Shown: one piece after another, positions 1 to 8,100 of the stretch
How positions within the stretch are numbered: position 1 is the first letter of the stretch
Layout: every line of letters starts with the position of its first letter
Source of the DNA: CAIKAP01 sp964574605
GTDB taxonomy: Bacteria; Verrucomicrobiota; Verrucomicrobiia; Palsa-1439
Assembly: GCA_964574605.1 (NCBI GenBank)
Contig: CAZNOK010000057.1
Location: 1 to 24,744 of the forward strand
Direction of reading: 5' to 3'
DNA: 24,744 bases
The notes under the pieces: model-generated
Seen by the model: only the letters and a program-made list of their open reading frames with translations
Told to the model about the DNA's origin: nothing
The model's database searches: none
Position numbers and translations under genes: made by a program

Positions 1-211
1 GCCGTAGCTACAGAACACCACCCGTTAGGCGCTCTAACAGCCGGTGAGAAGCAAAGATGGATTCCACTGGAACCCATCGCCCGGTAGCAAAGCGAAATCC
101 TCCGTCGAACCGGCCAACCCATGATACCTCGTACTACTAGGTATCACCCAAAGACAAGGCCGCGTGTTCGTGTTTTGTTTCGGACACATGGACAGGGCGC
201 GTGCTGTCGGT
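1..211. other. Non-coding stretch downstream of the first gene
   Basis: I see no convincing gene here. A short reading frame on the minus strand is a shadow extending into the neighbouring gene. The only structure is the 23-base hairpin at 123-145, listed separately, and a short self-complementary GTAGCTAC near the left edge. The window edge cuts whatever lies further left. Confidence 0.5.
123..145. repeat. 23-base palindromic hairpin, GATRCCT family
   Basis: The arms pair GATACCT with AGGTATC, and inner G-C and T-A pairs surround an ACT loop. One position of the 10-pair stem is mismatched (C against T). The element at 17569-17591 has the same length, the same ACT loop and the same conserved bases, but differs at two paired positions by changes that keep pairing (A-T to G-C, and T-A to C-G). 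That covariation argues for a dispersed structured repeat. There is no T-run, so it is not a classical intrinsic terminator, although it sits just beyond the stop of the 212-1123 gene. Confidence 0.6.
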
Positions 212-1123
212 TCAGTGCTTCCAACGCTCCAGTTCTTTGCGTTTCGCATTGATGGCATTGGCTTCGTCGAGATTCTTGGCCTCCAGCGCAGCCTTTTGCG
301 CGGCGTCAAGGTCGCGGATGTATTGCTGCACTGCTGACGTGGCTGCGTATTCGTAGCGGCTCTTGGCAGTCTTAGCAAGTGCGTTCATTAATGGTGAACT
401 AGCCGGTTTGCCTTCTTTGATTTCGCGGATAGTGTTGCGGATGGCATTGGCATCATAGAGGTTCCCAGCCCGCATGACTGCCTGTAACGCGGCGTCCAGA
501 TCGGCAAGATACTGACGGGTGGCTTCTGCCAAAGACTGGTTGTATCGCGTCTCCGCGGCGGTAGCCAAACGCACTGCGAGTGACGCTCCCGGCGGAACTG
601 GCGACCGGGTCGAGCTGACGAGTGGCACAACTGGCGGCGGCGAAGTCGGCGTTTGCACATAGATCCGATACTTCACACTTCCCGGATTCGTCTGAAGAAC
701 TTTCCCGTCGGCGTTGATGCGCAACACAACCTTCTCCAGATCGCGATTGGTGACGTAGAAAAAAGGCTCCGTCCGGGTATTTGGCGGAACGACAGCGAGC
801 ACACGTTGCCCGCCGCTTGGCGGCACTTCAGCTATTGCGAGACGAACTTGGTTGCCACGCTCGGCCTTGGGATCATCCGGAGAAGCCGTTGCTAGCTTGC
901 CCCAAGATTTCCACCTGCCTCCGACATACTGAAGATAGATGACCGATCTCGCTGGAAGCCGTCCGATCACGTATGCCTGATCGCTGTTTGCCGGAATCTC
1001 AATAACCTCACCCTTGGCGATCATCGCTTGCGCCATGTCCTTGTCGGACTGCTGGCCCGTTGTCATTGTGGTTGTGGCCAGCACCACAGCAGTGGCCAAG
1101 ACGATGAGGCTGATTCGTTTCAC
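212..1123 (-). CDS. Secreted protein with two C-terminal helical repeats
   Basis: This is a 303-residue protein of unknown function. Translation starts at a GTG with a strong GGAGGG ribosome site about eight bases upstream. Residues 1-23 look like a Sec signal peptide (MKR, then a hydrophobic and Thr-rich stretch ending TTGQ). Residues 24-155 are probably a beta-rich domain with no motif I recognise. A Pro-rich linker (about 158-182) follows. The last 115 residues hold two copies of a helical unit (about 187-237 and 249-300), each with a Y..DLDAA core and a DANAI or EANAI ending in a charged helix. Similar short helical repeats recur in secreted proteins of the Planctomycetota-Verrucomicrobiota group. 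The gene runs the same way as the sugar cluster upstream but is separated from it by 61 bases, so co-transcription is possible. Confidence 0.8.
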   Translation of the reverse strand: MKRISLIVLATAVVLATTTMTTGQQSDKDMAQAMIAKGEVIEIPANSDQAYVIGRLPARSVIYLQYVGGRWKSWGKLATASPDDPKAERGNQVRLAIAEVPPSGGQRVLAVVPPNTRTEPFFYVTNRDLEKVVLRINADGKVLQTNPGSVKYRIYVQTPTSPPPVVPLVSSTRSPVPPGASLAVRLATAAETRYNQSLAEATRQYLADLDAALQAVMRAGNLYDANAIRNTIREIKEGKPASSPLMNALAKTAKSRYEYAATSAVQQYIRDLDAAQKAALEAKNLDEANAINAKRKELERWKH

Positions 1124-1184
1124 GGCAATCCCTCCGTTTCTCCGCGTAGACTAGCGCGTATTACCCGTTGATACGAGCGAAGAA

Positions 1185-1958
1185 TCAGTAACCACCGGCA
1201 CCAAGCTTTCCGGTAGCACCGTCGGTTTTCTTGCCGGCTTTCTCGGCGGCTTCACGACGGCGGTATTCGTCGAGCATCGCGGCAGTGGCCGTCGCGCCAC
1301 AGCGCGTGCCGCCGAGGTCGCGGACTTTGATGAGGCCATCGAGATCACGGACACCACCGGCAGCTTTGAGTTGGACTTTCGCTGAAACGTTTGTGCGCAT
1401 CAACGCAAGGTCATGTTCCGTCGCGCCTTTGTAGTTGTAGTTGCCGTCTTTCTGTTTCACGAAGCCGTAGCCGGTGGACGTCTTCACCCAGTCGACACCG
1501 ACACGCTCGCAAATCTGGCAGAGCTTGATCTTGATTTCGTCGTTCGGCATGTAGTCGTTCTCGAAGATGACTTTTACCTTCGCACCGTGTTTGTGCGCTT
1601 CATCGCAAACGGCGCGAATGTCACGCTCCACGTAATCCCAATCGCCGCCGAGGGCTTTACCGATGTTGATGACCATGTCAATTTCGACGGCGCCGTCGCG
1701 ACAGGCCAACTCGGTCTCGTAGCGTTTCGATTCCGTGCAGGAGTTGCCGTGCGGGAAACCGATGACGCAGCCGACGTTGACGCCGGTGCCTTTGAGCAGT
1801 TCAGCCGCTCGCTTGGCGGCGTATGGTTTGATGCAGACGGACGCGACGCCGTATTTGGCGGCGAGTTTGCAGCCGTCCTCCAACTCCTTGTCCGTCATCG
1901 TCGGATGCAGGAGCGAGTGGTCAATCATCTTGGCGAGTTGTTCGTAAGTGTATTTCAT
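1185..1958 (-). CDS. deoC: Deoxyribose-phosphate aldolase
   Basis: This predicted cytoplasmic class I aldolase cleaves 2-deoxy-D-ribose 5-phosphate to glyceraldehyde 3-phosphate and acetaldehyde. The product is 257 residues, close to the usual length. Visible family motifs are EIDMVIN (residues 92-98), VKTSTGY (158-164) with the Schiff-base lysine at 159, and LKAAGGVR (197-204) with the second catalytic lysine at 198. The frame stays open further upstream, but the start is placed at the ATG giving MKYTYEQ because it follows the preceding stop by only two bases and the family homology begins there. The Gly/Ala/Lys-rich tail after about residue 235 is poorly conserved. It is the last gene of a three-gene minus-strand cluster. 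The aldolase may act on a related deoxy- or keto-sugar phosphate rather than nucleoside-derived deoxyribose; the context cannot separate these. Confidence 0.95.
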   Translation of the reverse strand: MKYTYEQLAKMIDHSLLHPTMTDKELEDGCKLAAKYGVASVCIKPYAAKRAAELLKGTGVNVGCVIGFPHGNSCTESKRYETELACRDGAVEIDMVINIGKALGGDWDYVERDIRAVCDEAHKHGAKVKVIFENDYMPNDEIKIKLCQICERVGVDWVKTSTGYGFVKQKDGNYNYKGATEHDLALMRTNVSAKVQLKAAGGVRDLDGLIKVRDLGGTRCGATATAAMLDEYRRREAAEKAGKKTDGATGKLGAGGY

Positions 1959-1960
1959 GA

Positions 1961-2875
1961 TCAGGCGAAGAACGGTTGGAGAACGTTGCGCGCGACTTTG
2001 ACGGCGGCTTGCCGGCCTTCGAGCGTCTTGCCGAAGGTGTCGTCCTCGACTTCGATACAGACGGGGCCGTCGTAGCCGATGTTCATCAACGCGCCCATGA
2101 ACCGCGCCCAGTTGATGTCGCCATAGCCGGGGATGCGCGGCTGATGCCATTCGAGCGGGTAGGCGAAGATGCCGACGTTGTTGATGCACTCGCAACGAAT
2201 GCGGACGTCTTTCGCGTGCAGGTGGAAGAGTTTGTCCTTAAACTCGCACAACGGCGAGAGCGGGTCCATGTGTTGCAGGATGAAGTGCGACGGATCGTAG
2301 TTGAGGCCGAAATTTTTGCTCGTGATGTCGTTGAACGCACGTCGCCAAATCACCGGCGTCGTCAACAAGTTCTTTCCGCCGGGCCATTCGTCGCGCGTGA
2401 ACAACATCGGGCAATTCTCGATGCCGATCTTGATGCCGTGGTCCTCGGCGAATGCGATGAGCGGCTTCCAAGTCTTCAGGAAACGCGGCCAGTTGTCATC
2501 AACCGACTTCGTCCAATCGCGTCCGACGAAGGTGTTGACGTTCTTCAGGCCGAGTTTCTCCGCCGCAAGGATGACCTTCTTCAAATGCTCCACCGCCACT
2601 TTCGCCCCTTCGAGGTTCGGATCAAGCGGGTTCGGATAGTAGCCAAGACCGCTGATGCCGACGCCGTGCTTGGCGCAAAGCGCGTTGACATCGTCGGCTT
2701 GCGCTTTTGAGAAGCCGGTCACGTCAATGTGCGTGATGCCGGCGTATTTGCGCTCGGCCTTGCCGACGGGCCAGCACATGATCTCGACGCACGCGAGCCG
2801 CTCGGCGGCCGCAAACTTCAACACTTCCTCCAATGACAATTCCGGCAATATGGCGCTGACGAATCCTAGTTTCAT
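1961..2875 (-). CDS. Sugar phosphate isomerase/epimerase (xylose-isomerase-like TIM barrel)
   Basis: The 304-residue product belongs to the AP-endonuclease-2/xylose-isomerase-like superfamily, whose members are metal-dependent isomerases, epimerases or dehydratases. Candidate metal ligands sit in the usual order: Glu153 in GIENCP, Asp194 and His197 in YDPSH, His220 in HLHAKD and Glu275 in IEVEDD. No signal peptide is seen, so the enzyme should be cytoplasmic. The ATG is preceded at good distance by an AGGAGA ribosome site. The stop lies two bases before the deoC start, suggesting translational coupling. A Gfo/Idh/MocA dehydrogenase lies just upstream; such pairs are common in inositol and keto-sugar catabolism, but the substrate here is unknown. 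Confidence 0.9.
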   Translation of the reverse strand: MKLGFVSAILPELSLEEVLKFAAAERLACVEIMCWPVGKAERKYAGITHIDVTGFSKAQADDVNALCAKHGVGISGLGYYPNPLDPNLEGAKVAVEHLKKVILAAEKLGLKNVNTFVGRDWTKSVDDNWPRFLKTWKPLIAFAEDHGIKIGIENCPMLFTRDEWPGGKNLLTTPVIWRRAFNDITSKNFGLNYDPSHFILQHMDPLSPLCEFKDKLFHLHAKDVRIRCECINNVGIFAYPLEWHQPRIPGYGDINWARFMGALMNIGYDGPVCIEVEDDTFGKTLEGRQAAVKVARNVLQPFFA

Positions 2876-2894
2876 AGTTCTCCTCTCGATTTGG

Positions 2895-2959
2895 TTAACA
2901 GCGAAAGCGCTAAGGCGCTAAGCCCTCTTTCCCTTGGCGTCTTCGCGTCTTGGCTGTTC
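2895..2959. repeat. Imperfect inverted repeat with CGCnAAG periodicity
   Basis: Between the oxidoreductase and isomerase genes the left arm (from about 2895) and the reverse complement of the right arm (ending about 2959) share the pattern CAGCnAA..CGCnAAG.CGCnAAG, separated by about ten bases. The arms therefore form an imperfect hairpin made of a short degenerate repeated unit. Dispersed repeats of this general look occur between genes in many environmental bacteria. It lies inside the presumed transcript and could affect processing or stability of the message. Confidence 0.55.
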
Positions 2960-2964
2960 ATTTG

Positions 2965-4101
2965 TTAAACTTTCATCCATTTCTTTGCGCCGTTGCTCTT
3001 CATGATCGCTTCGCAGACGGCGACCTCTTGGTGGCCATCGGCGGCGGTGGCGAAGAAACGTTCGCCTTTGCTGCCGGCGATGGCAGCGTAGATGTTTCGG
3101 AACAGCATCTTGAAGGTATCGGGGAAACCCTCGACATGGCCCGGCGGATAATCCATGAAACCAGCAGCGCCATCGCCGAACGCGGGCGTGGCGCGGACGG
3201 CGGTCTCGTTCGCGCCGTCGCGGTTTCCGAACCGGAGCATTTCCGGAACTTCGGAGCACCACCACGCCGACTTCTTGCTGCCGTAAATCTCGATGCGGAT
3301 GCAGTTCTTCCGTCCGGCGGCGACTTGCGAGACACCGAGATTACCGCGCGCGCCGTCGGCGAATTGCAGCAACACGCTGGCGAAGTCCTCGGTCTTCACC
3401 GGGTACGTCGCGTATTTCATCGCGGTGTCAGCCTTGGAGAATGTTTGCACTTCGCCGAGCGGACGCTTCCGCGTCTTGTGCCACGTCGCGAGGTCGGCGA
3501 ACACCGATTTGATTTCGCTGCTGAGGATGAACGAGACAGTGTCCATCCAATGCGTGCCGATGTCGGCGACCGCGCGGAGCTTGCCGCCTTCCTGCGGCAA
3601 GAGACGCCAGTTGTAGTCGGTCTCCTTGAACAACCAGTCCTGCATGTAGGAACCGTTGACGTGGATGATGTCGCCGAGTTCACCGCGCGCGACCATCTGT
3701 CGGAGCGTGAGCACGGCGGGATAAAAACGGACGTTGTAGTTCACGGCGAACACCTTGCCGCTGGCGCGGGCGAGTTTGACGATCTGCGCCGTCTCGCGTG
3801 TGTTCATCGCGAGGGGTTTCTCGCAGACGACGTGTTTGCCGGCGCGCAACGCCGCCAGCGACATCTCGCAGTGAAATCGGTTTGGCGACGTGATGTGGAT
3901 GACATCCACGTTCGGCGAACGCAGCAACTCGCGGTAATCGCCGAATGCTTCCGGGATGCCGAACTTGTCGGCAGCAGCGCGGACGCGGTCGGGCAGGTCG
4001 CAGAGCGCGGTGACGCGCACGCCGAGCCGGCGCAACGCTTCGAGGTGAACGGGGCCGATGAAGCCGGTGCCGATGACACCGGCGCGGACTTGATTGGTCA
4101 T
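2965..4101 (-). CDS. Gfo/Idh/MocA family oxidoreductase
   Basis: The 378-residue product is an NAD(P)-dependent dehydrogenase of the glucose-fructose oxidoreductase/inositol dehydrogenase family. Residues 1-120 form the Rossmann domain with the dinucleotide motif GTGFIG (11-16) and the family signature CEKPLAM (93-99, with the substrate/cofactor-binding Lys95). The C-terminal alpha/beta domain carries DIGTHWMD (180-187), where His184 matches the usual catalytic histidine region. No signal peptide is present, so it is cytoplasmic. An AGGAGA ribosome site lies eight bases before the ATG. It is the first gene of the minus-strand cluster with the TIM-barrel isomerase and deoC; the likely job is oxidation of a sugar or sugar alcohol before isomerisation, with the substrate unknown. 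Confidence 0.92.
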   Translation of the reverse strand: MTNQVRAGVIGTGFIGPVHLEALRRLGVRVTALCDLPDRVRAAADKFGIPEAFGDYRELLRSPNVDVIHITSPNRFHCEMSLAALRAGKHVVCEKPLAMNTRETAQIVKLARASGKVFAVNYNVRFYPAVLTLRQMVARGELGDIIHVNGSYMQDWLFKETDYNWRLLPQEGGKLRAVADIGTHWMDTVSFILSSEIKSVFADLATWHKTRKRPLGEVQTFSKADTAMKYATYPVKTEDFASVLLQFADGARGNLGVSQVAAGRKNCIRIEIYGSKKSAWWCSEVPEMLRFGNRDGANETAVRATPAFGDGAAGFMDYPPGHVEGFPDTFKMLFRNIYAAIAGSKGERFFATAADGHQEVAVCEAIMKSNGAKKWMKV

Positions 4102-4176
4102 GGTCTATCTCCTGTGCTCACGCCAAGTGCTTAGCATGAGAATAAGCGACAGCGCAAGACTCGACGACGTTTGCGG

Positions 4177-4524
4177 TTATTTCTTCCGTCTCGCTGTGTA
4201 CTTGGCTGGTGTCTCGGCGACTTTTCTCGGCTGTTGCGGAGGTTGTTCGCGGATGAATGACCAGGAAACCTCGGCGACTTCACCAGTGTCGTATTGGACG
4301 TAGAAACCACTCTGACACCAATCCTCGATTTCGAGCGAGACGAACGTCGCCTGCGGTGAGATGTTGTTGGCGCGACGGATGGAGGCGTGTGGCTCCAGAA
4401 TGCACAGTCCATCCGCAAACTCCACGTCAAAGGCGTCTTCCCAACTGAGGTAACGGACATTCTTGATCTTCGAGAACTTGGCCGTGCCAAACGGCGCTTT
4501 GAGATTGTGCAGTCCGGTTTTCAC
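4177..4524 (-). CDS. Small DUF2442-like protein
   Basis: This 115-residue product starts at a GTG overlapping the stop of the upstream gene in a GTGA arrangement, with GGGAGGG about eight bases upstream encoded by the last codons of that gene. An open frame continues upstream, but that extension is Pro/Arg-rich and antiparallel to the neighbour, so it is not used. The core V.YLSWEDAFDVEFADG resembles DUF2442 proteins, which are often encoded next to DUF4160 proteins as here. DUF4160/DUF2442 pairs have been suggested to be toxin-antitoxin-like modules. The tail ends in a basic KYTARRKK. The family call rests on a short match plus context, so it is tentative. Confidence 0.65.
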   Translation of the reverse strand: MKTGLHNLKAPFGTAKFSKIKNVRYLSWEDAFDVEFADGLCILEPHASIRRANNISPQATFVSLEIEDWCQSGFYVQYDTGEVAEVSWSFIREQPPQQPRKVAETPAKYTARRKK

Positions 4525-4721
4525 AGCCGGCCCTCCCGCTGGAGCGCGCGAATCAGTTCGATGATCCGGTGATTGAGGTGGTGTGCATCCATCGGCTGCA
4601 TTGTAACGAGATTCACGCGCGTAATCAACTGTCCCTTCCGGTCGAACACGTGAACATGGCGGGGTGGGTGATCGCCCAACCACCAGATGAACGTGTAGCC
4701 GCCGCGACGGATTCTCCCCAT
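4521..4721 (-). CDS. DUF4160 domain protein
   Basis: The 66-residue product MGRIRRGGYTFIWWLGDHPP... matches the short DUF4160 family: an N-terminal strand with aromatic residues, then PRHVHVF (residues 20-26) in place of the usual P.HFHA motif, then a short helix with HH. Function is unknown; the family is often paired with DUF2442 in a possible toxin-antitoxin-like arrangement. Its stop overlaps the start of the downstream gene by GTGA, so the two should be translated together. A 15-base exact direct repeat (4152-4166 and 4793-4807) brackets the pair, hinting that the module may have been inserted as a unit. Confidence 0.75.
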   Translation of the reverse strand: MGRIRRGGYTFIWWLGDHPPRHVHVFDRKGQLITRVNLVTMQPMDAHHLNHRIIELIRALQREGRL

Positions 4722-4875
4722 ATTGTTACTCGATGTGTTCCTTTCGGCTCGGAGAATACTTTCGACAGAGAGTCGAAGGCAAGTCCTGCGTGGCGCAAGA
4801 CTCGACGTTTTTCATCCGGACTTGTCCGCCGCAGCTCTAGCGTAGGAGGAAACACAACGCCACCAGGTTGACCGG
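4722..4875. other. Non-coding stretch upstream of the DUF4160 gene
   Basis: Together with the two palindromic elements that follow, this makes a gene-free stretch of about 380 bases. A 109-codon minus-strand frame crosses it, but it overlaps the DUF4160 gene in another frame and runs through palindrome 4876-4976, so I do not call it. It contains the right copy (4793-4807) of a 15-base direct repeat. The promoter of the DUF pair should be here, but I see no clear -35/-10 match. Confidence 0.45.
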
Positions 4876-4976
4876 GAGCGTGTTTGATGGTGTAGCGGCG
4901 CTTCTGCGAAGCGCCGACTTGTTGATTTGCCGCGGAATTTGGCGTTTGACACAAACGCCGCTACACCAACACACTC
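4876..4976. repeat. GTAG REP doublet (REPIN-like), element 1
   Basis: The core 4892-4964 begins GTAG and ends CTAC. The left unit is GTAGc followed by stem GGCGCTTC / GAAGCGCC with loop TGC; the right unit, read on the other strand, is GTAGc followed by GGCGTTTG / CAAACGCC with loop TGT. The two halves differ at two stem positions and both changes are compensated, so pairing is conserved while sequence is not. Outer arms GAGYGTGTT... extend the inverted repeat to 4876 and 4976. The same GAGCGTGTTT outer sequence also flanks the next element, so the two may have inserted into one another's neighbourhood. The architecture matches REP doublets mobilised by RAYT transposases; no such transposase is in the window. 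Confidence 0.8.
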
Positions 4977-4978
4977 TT

Positions 4979-5100
4979 AGAGCGTGTTTTGAAATTCGTA
5001 AAGTGGCGGTGTTGAACAAGGCGTCTCGCCTGTTCTCCTTGTAGTTTCCATGACGGAACAGGCGGGACGCCTGTTCAACTCGGATTTTCAAACACGCTCT
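4979..5100. repeat. Second palindromic element, GAACAGGCG stem
   Basis: The outer ends AGAGCGTGTTT (4979 on) and AAACACGCTCT (ending 5100) are inverted repeats. Inside, two hairpins in opposite orientation share stem GAACAGGCG with a 3-base loop: 5056-5076 is perfect (9+3+9) and 5014-5035 carries one extra A. Each is preceded on its own strand by GTT rather than GTAG, so this belongs to a related but distinct class. The element ends on the first base of the stop codon of the 5100-8270 gene and could act as its transcript end, although no T-run is present. Confidence 0.7.
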
Positions 5101-8100
5101 TATGGTTTCGAGTCCTGTTTGGTTGTCACGATTTGTTCCGGCGCTTCACAGATGACACGAAAGCCGACGTTGAAGACGCGCTGCCACGATGGGTAGGAAA
5201 TGCGTGACGCGCTGCGACAGTGTTTCGGCGCGTCGAAGAAGGAGCCGCCGCGCACGACTTTGTTCGGGCCGTCGTCGGAGAGCGTCCACTCGGCGGCGTT
5301 GCCGTGCATGTCGTGCAGACCCCACGCGTTGGGTTTGTAGCTGCCGACGGGCGCGGTCACGATGGCGCGGTCGTCAAAGCGCGCGTCGGCCAGCGCGGCG
5401 CCTTCGACGATGAGATGATCGAGTCCGCCGGTCATCTGGAAAATGCCGGCGACGGGCGATTTGCCGGCGAACGACGAGTCGCCCATGTTGGCCCACGGCG
5501 AGAAATCGGTGTCGAGCGTGCCGAAGTGGAACGGCGTCGTGGTGCCGGCGCGGCAGGCGTGTTCCCATTGCGCCTCGGTCAGCAACGTCACTTTCATGCC
5601 GGTTTGCCCCGACAACCATCGGCAGAAATCCATCGCGCGCGTCCACGCGACGCGAACGGCGGGTTGATGCGGATCGTTGAGCGTCAAACCTTCATCGTCA
5701 TTACGGGCGTGGCGTTTGGCGTAGTAACGCGAGTCGTGTGCGGGATCGAACCGGCGGAACTGTTCGTTGCTGACTTCGCACGCGCCCATCCAGTAGCCGC
5801 GCGGGATCCAGACGAGTTTCATCGTGACGCCGCCGCCGAGGTCGAGTGTGCTGCTTCTGTAGCCGCGAGCCTGCTCGCGGCGGGTAGTGGATTGCTGCGT
5901 TTTCTGCGGGCCGCGAGCAGGCTCGCGGCTACAGCCCGGAACGGCGGCCGTTTGAAGGACGGCGGGTTTGAGCGCGGCGTCGGCCTCCAAGTCTTCGGTC
6001 GGGCCGCCGTAGAGTTTGCGGAGTTCGAGGCGTCGTTGGTGCAAATTATCTGGGATGGGGAACACACCGCTCCATGTGCCGTGACAGGGTGCGTTGAGGT
6101 CAATCCATGTGATCAAACGGTCCCACGCTTCGGTGTCGAGCTTGACCCCGTGGTGGCCGTTGCGGAGCATCTGAATCAACGGGCTGGTGCCCGCATGAAA
6201 CTCGCCGGGTATCAACATGCTCACGTCATCCTCGACAGCCGGCACGCGGACGTAGGCGCGCAACGCTTCGTAAGCCGGGGTGTATTTCACGCGCCCGCCG
6301 GTGGCGGCGCGCATTGTTGGATGCAGGCGGTCAATGGACATCTTGCTGACGAATGAGCCGAGGTAGTCGGGCCGTTGCGACAACGGGCGCAAATCGGGTC
6401 TGCCGCTGCTGCCGTCGTGGCAGCCGACACAATAACGGTCAAGCACGGGCTGCACTTCACGCGCGAAATCAAACCCGCGCGACGGGCCGTGCCACGGCGT
6501 CAGGTCGCGCGGTGTGATTTTGGCGGCAAGCGCCGGGCGCGGCTTTGTCGTGTCGCCCGGCGTTTCGTGGCAACCGATGCACGAGACCTTTTCGCCGGGC
6601 ATCGCGGTGAACCAGTTCCGCATCAGTTGGACGGCTTGGCCGTTGGCGTCGAGCGCCTGCAACGCCAACGGCGTGTTGGCTGGGACGCGGAAGAACGCCG
6701 AGCCATCCGTTTCAATCGGCACGGTGCCGAGAATCCGCATGACTTCCCACGGGCCATGGAAACCGATCTTATCGGGACCGGCGAGGCCGGGGTAACCGAA
6801 ATCGTGCGCGAACACGCGGAGGCTTTTGACCGTGCCGCGCGGAACACCTTCCAAGCCGCGTCCTGAATGAAGGTCGTGGACATAGACCAGCGCGTCTTTG
6901 CGGCCCGGCTCGATCTTGTCGGGCAGAACCGGCGGAACCGGCTGTGGCGCGAGCGGGACCGGCTCCAGCAACGCGTAGCCCGGTTCCTCGCGCAACAGCA
7001 CCAGATTGTCAAACACGTCGGCGAGATAAATGCCCCAGTTCGACTTCGCCGACGGCCAGCAGGCGACGAGGAAATGTTTGTCAGTGACCGGCCAGGGATT
7101 CAGGAATTTCGGCCAATCGTCACCGAGGAGGTTATCGCGGACTTCGCGTTTGGCCGGTTCGCCGCGGCCGGAGACGCGGCAGACGATGCCTTCGCCTTCG
7201 TAGAATCCGCGTTTGGTGTCGAGCACGATCAACTGCCCCATTCGATGCGGCCCGTGGTAACCTGACAAGATCAACACGAACCGGCTGGAATCGCTTGGCA
7301 GCGGTTTGGCGAAATACATCGCGTTGGGGTAATACGAATTGCTGCCATAGATGCCGCGCTGGCCGGTGCCGTCGGGATTCATCACCATCAACGTGCGTTG
7401 ATACATGTGAGCTTGGGCGGTGTATTCCCAGCGGTTGTAAAGCACCTGACCATTCGGCAACATGTGCGGATGCAGGTCGTGGTCCTGATCGAAACAGAGT
7501 TGGCGCACGCCCGTGCCGTCGGCCTTCATCTGGTAAAGGTTCGTCACGCGCCGCAACCCATGCCAGCAGGGCACTGACTGGATCGGCGCGGTGCTGCCGA
7601 AAATGATGCGTCCATCCGGCAGATAACATGGGTCCATGCAATCCACGTCCGCCGGCATCTTCGACACTTGGCGCAGCCCGGAGCCGTCGGCATTGATTTC
7701 CCAAATTTTCCAGTTCTCGGCATCGGCGCGCGTGAACAACATCCGTTTTCCGTTCCAGTGCAGTTTGATTTCGCCGACCCAACCGCCGTCATTCGGACGG
7801 AACACCGTTGTGAAGCCGTCTTGAGGGCGTTGTAGTGAAAGCGACACGATCTCATTCTCCCAATCCAGTTTCGGCGTGGACTGGTAACACTCGTGATTGG
7901 AGGGCAGGCCGAGTTCCTTTCCTGCTTGGTGTGTCAACCAAGCCCACTTGCCTTCCTTCCACTTCTTCTCCGGCGGCTTGACGTGTTTGCGTCGGACGAC
8001 CAGCAGTTTCTTGAAGTTCAATGCCGGGTTCGCCAGCAACGCCTCGCGCCGCAGCGCTTCGAACTGCTTCGTCGCCGACGGTTCGAGCGCGTCGAGCCGT

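Noticed and set aside
25..50. GTTAG...CTAAC hairpin resembling part of a tRNA or an integron attC site
   Set aside because: No cloverleaf can be built around it, and the conserved attC ends and spacing are absent.
4625..4954. 109-codon minus-strand frame across the repeat region
   Set aside because: It overlaps the DUF4160 gene in another frame and is partly made of palindromic element 1.
4979..5100. Intrinsic terminator of the 5100-8270 gene
   Set aside because: The hairpins are strong but no T-run follows on the minus strand; listed as a repeat instead.
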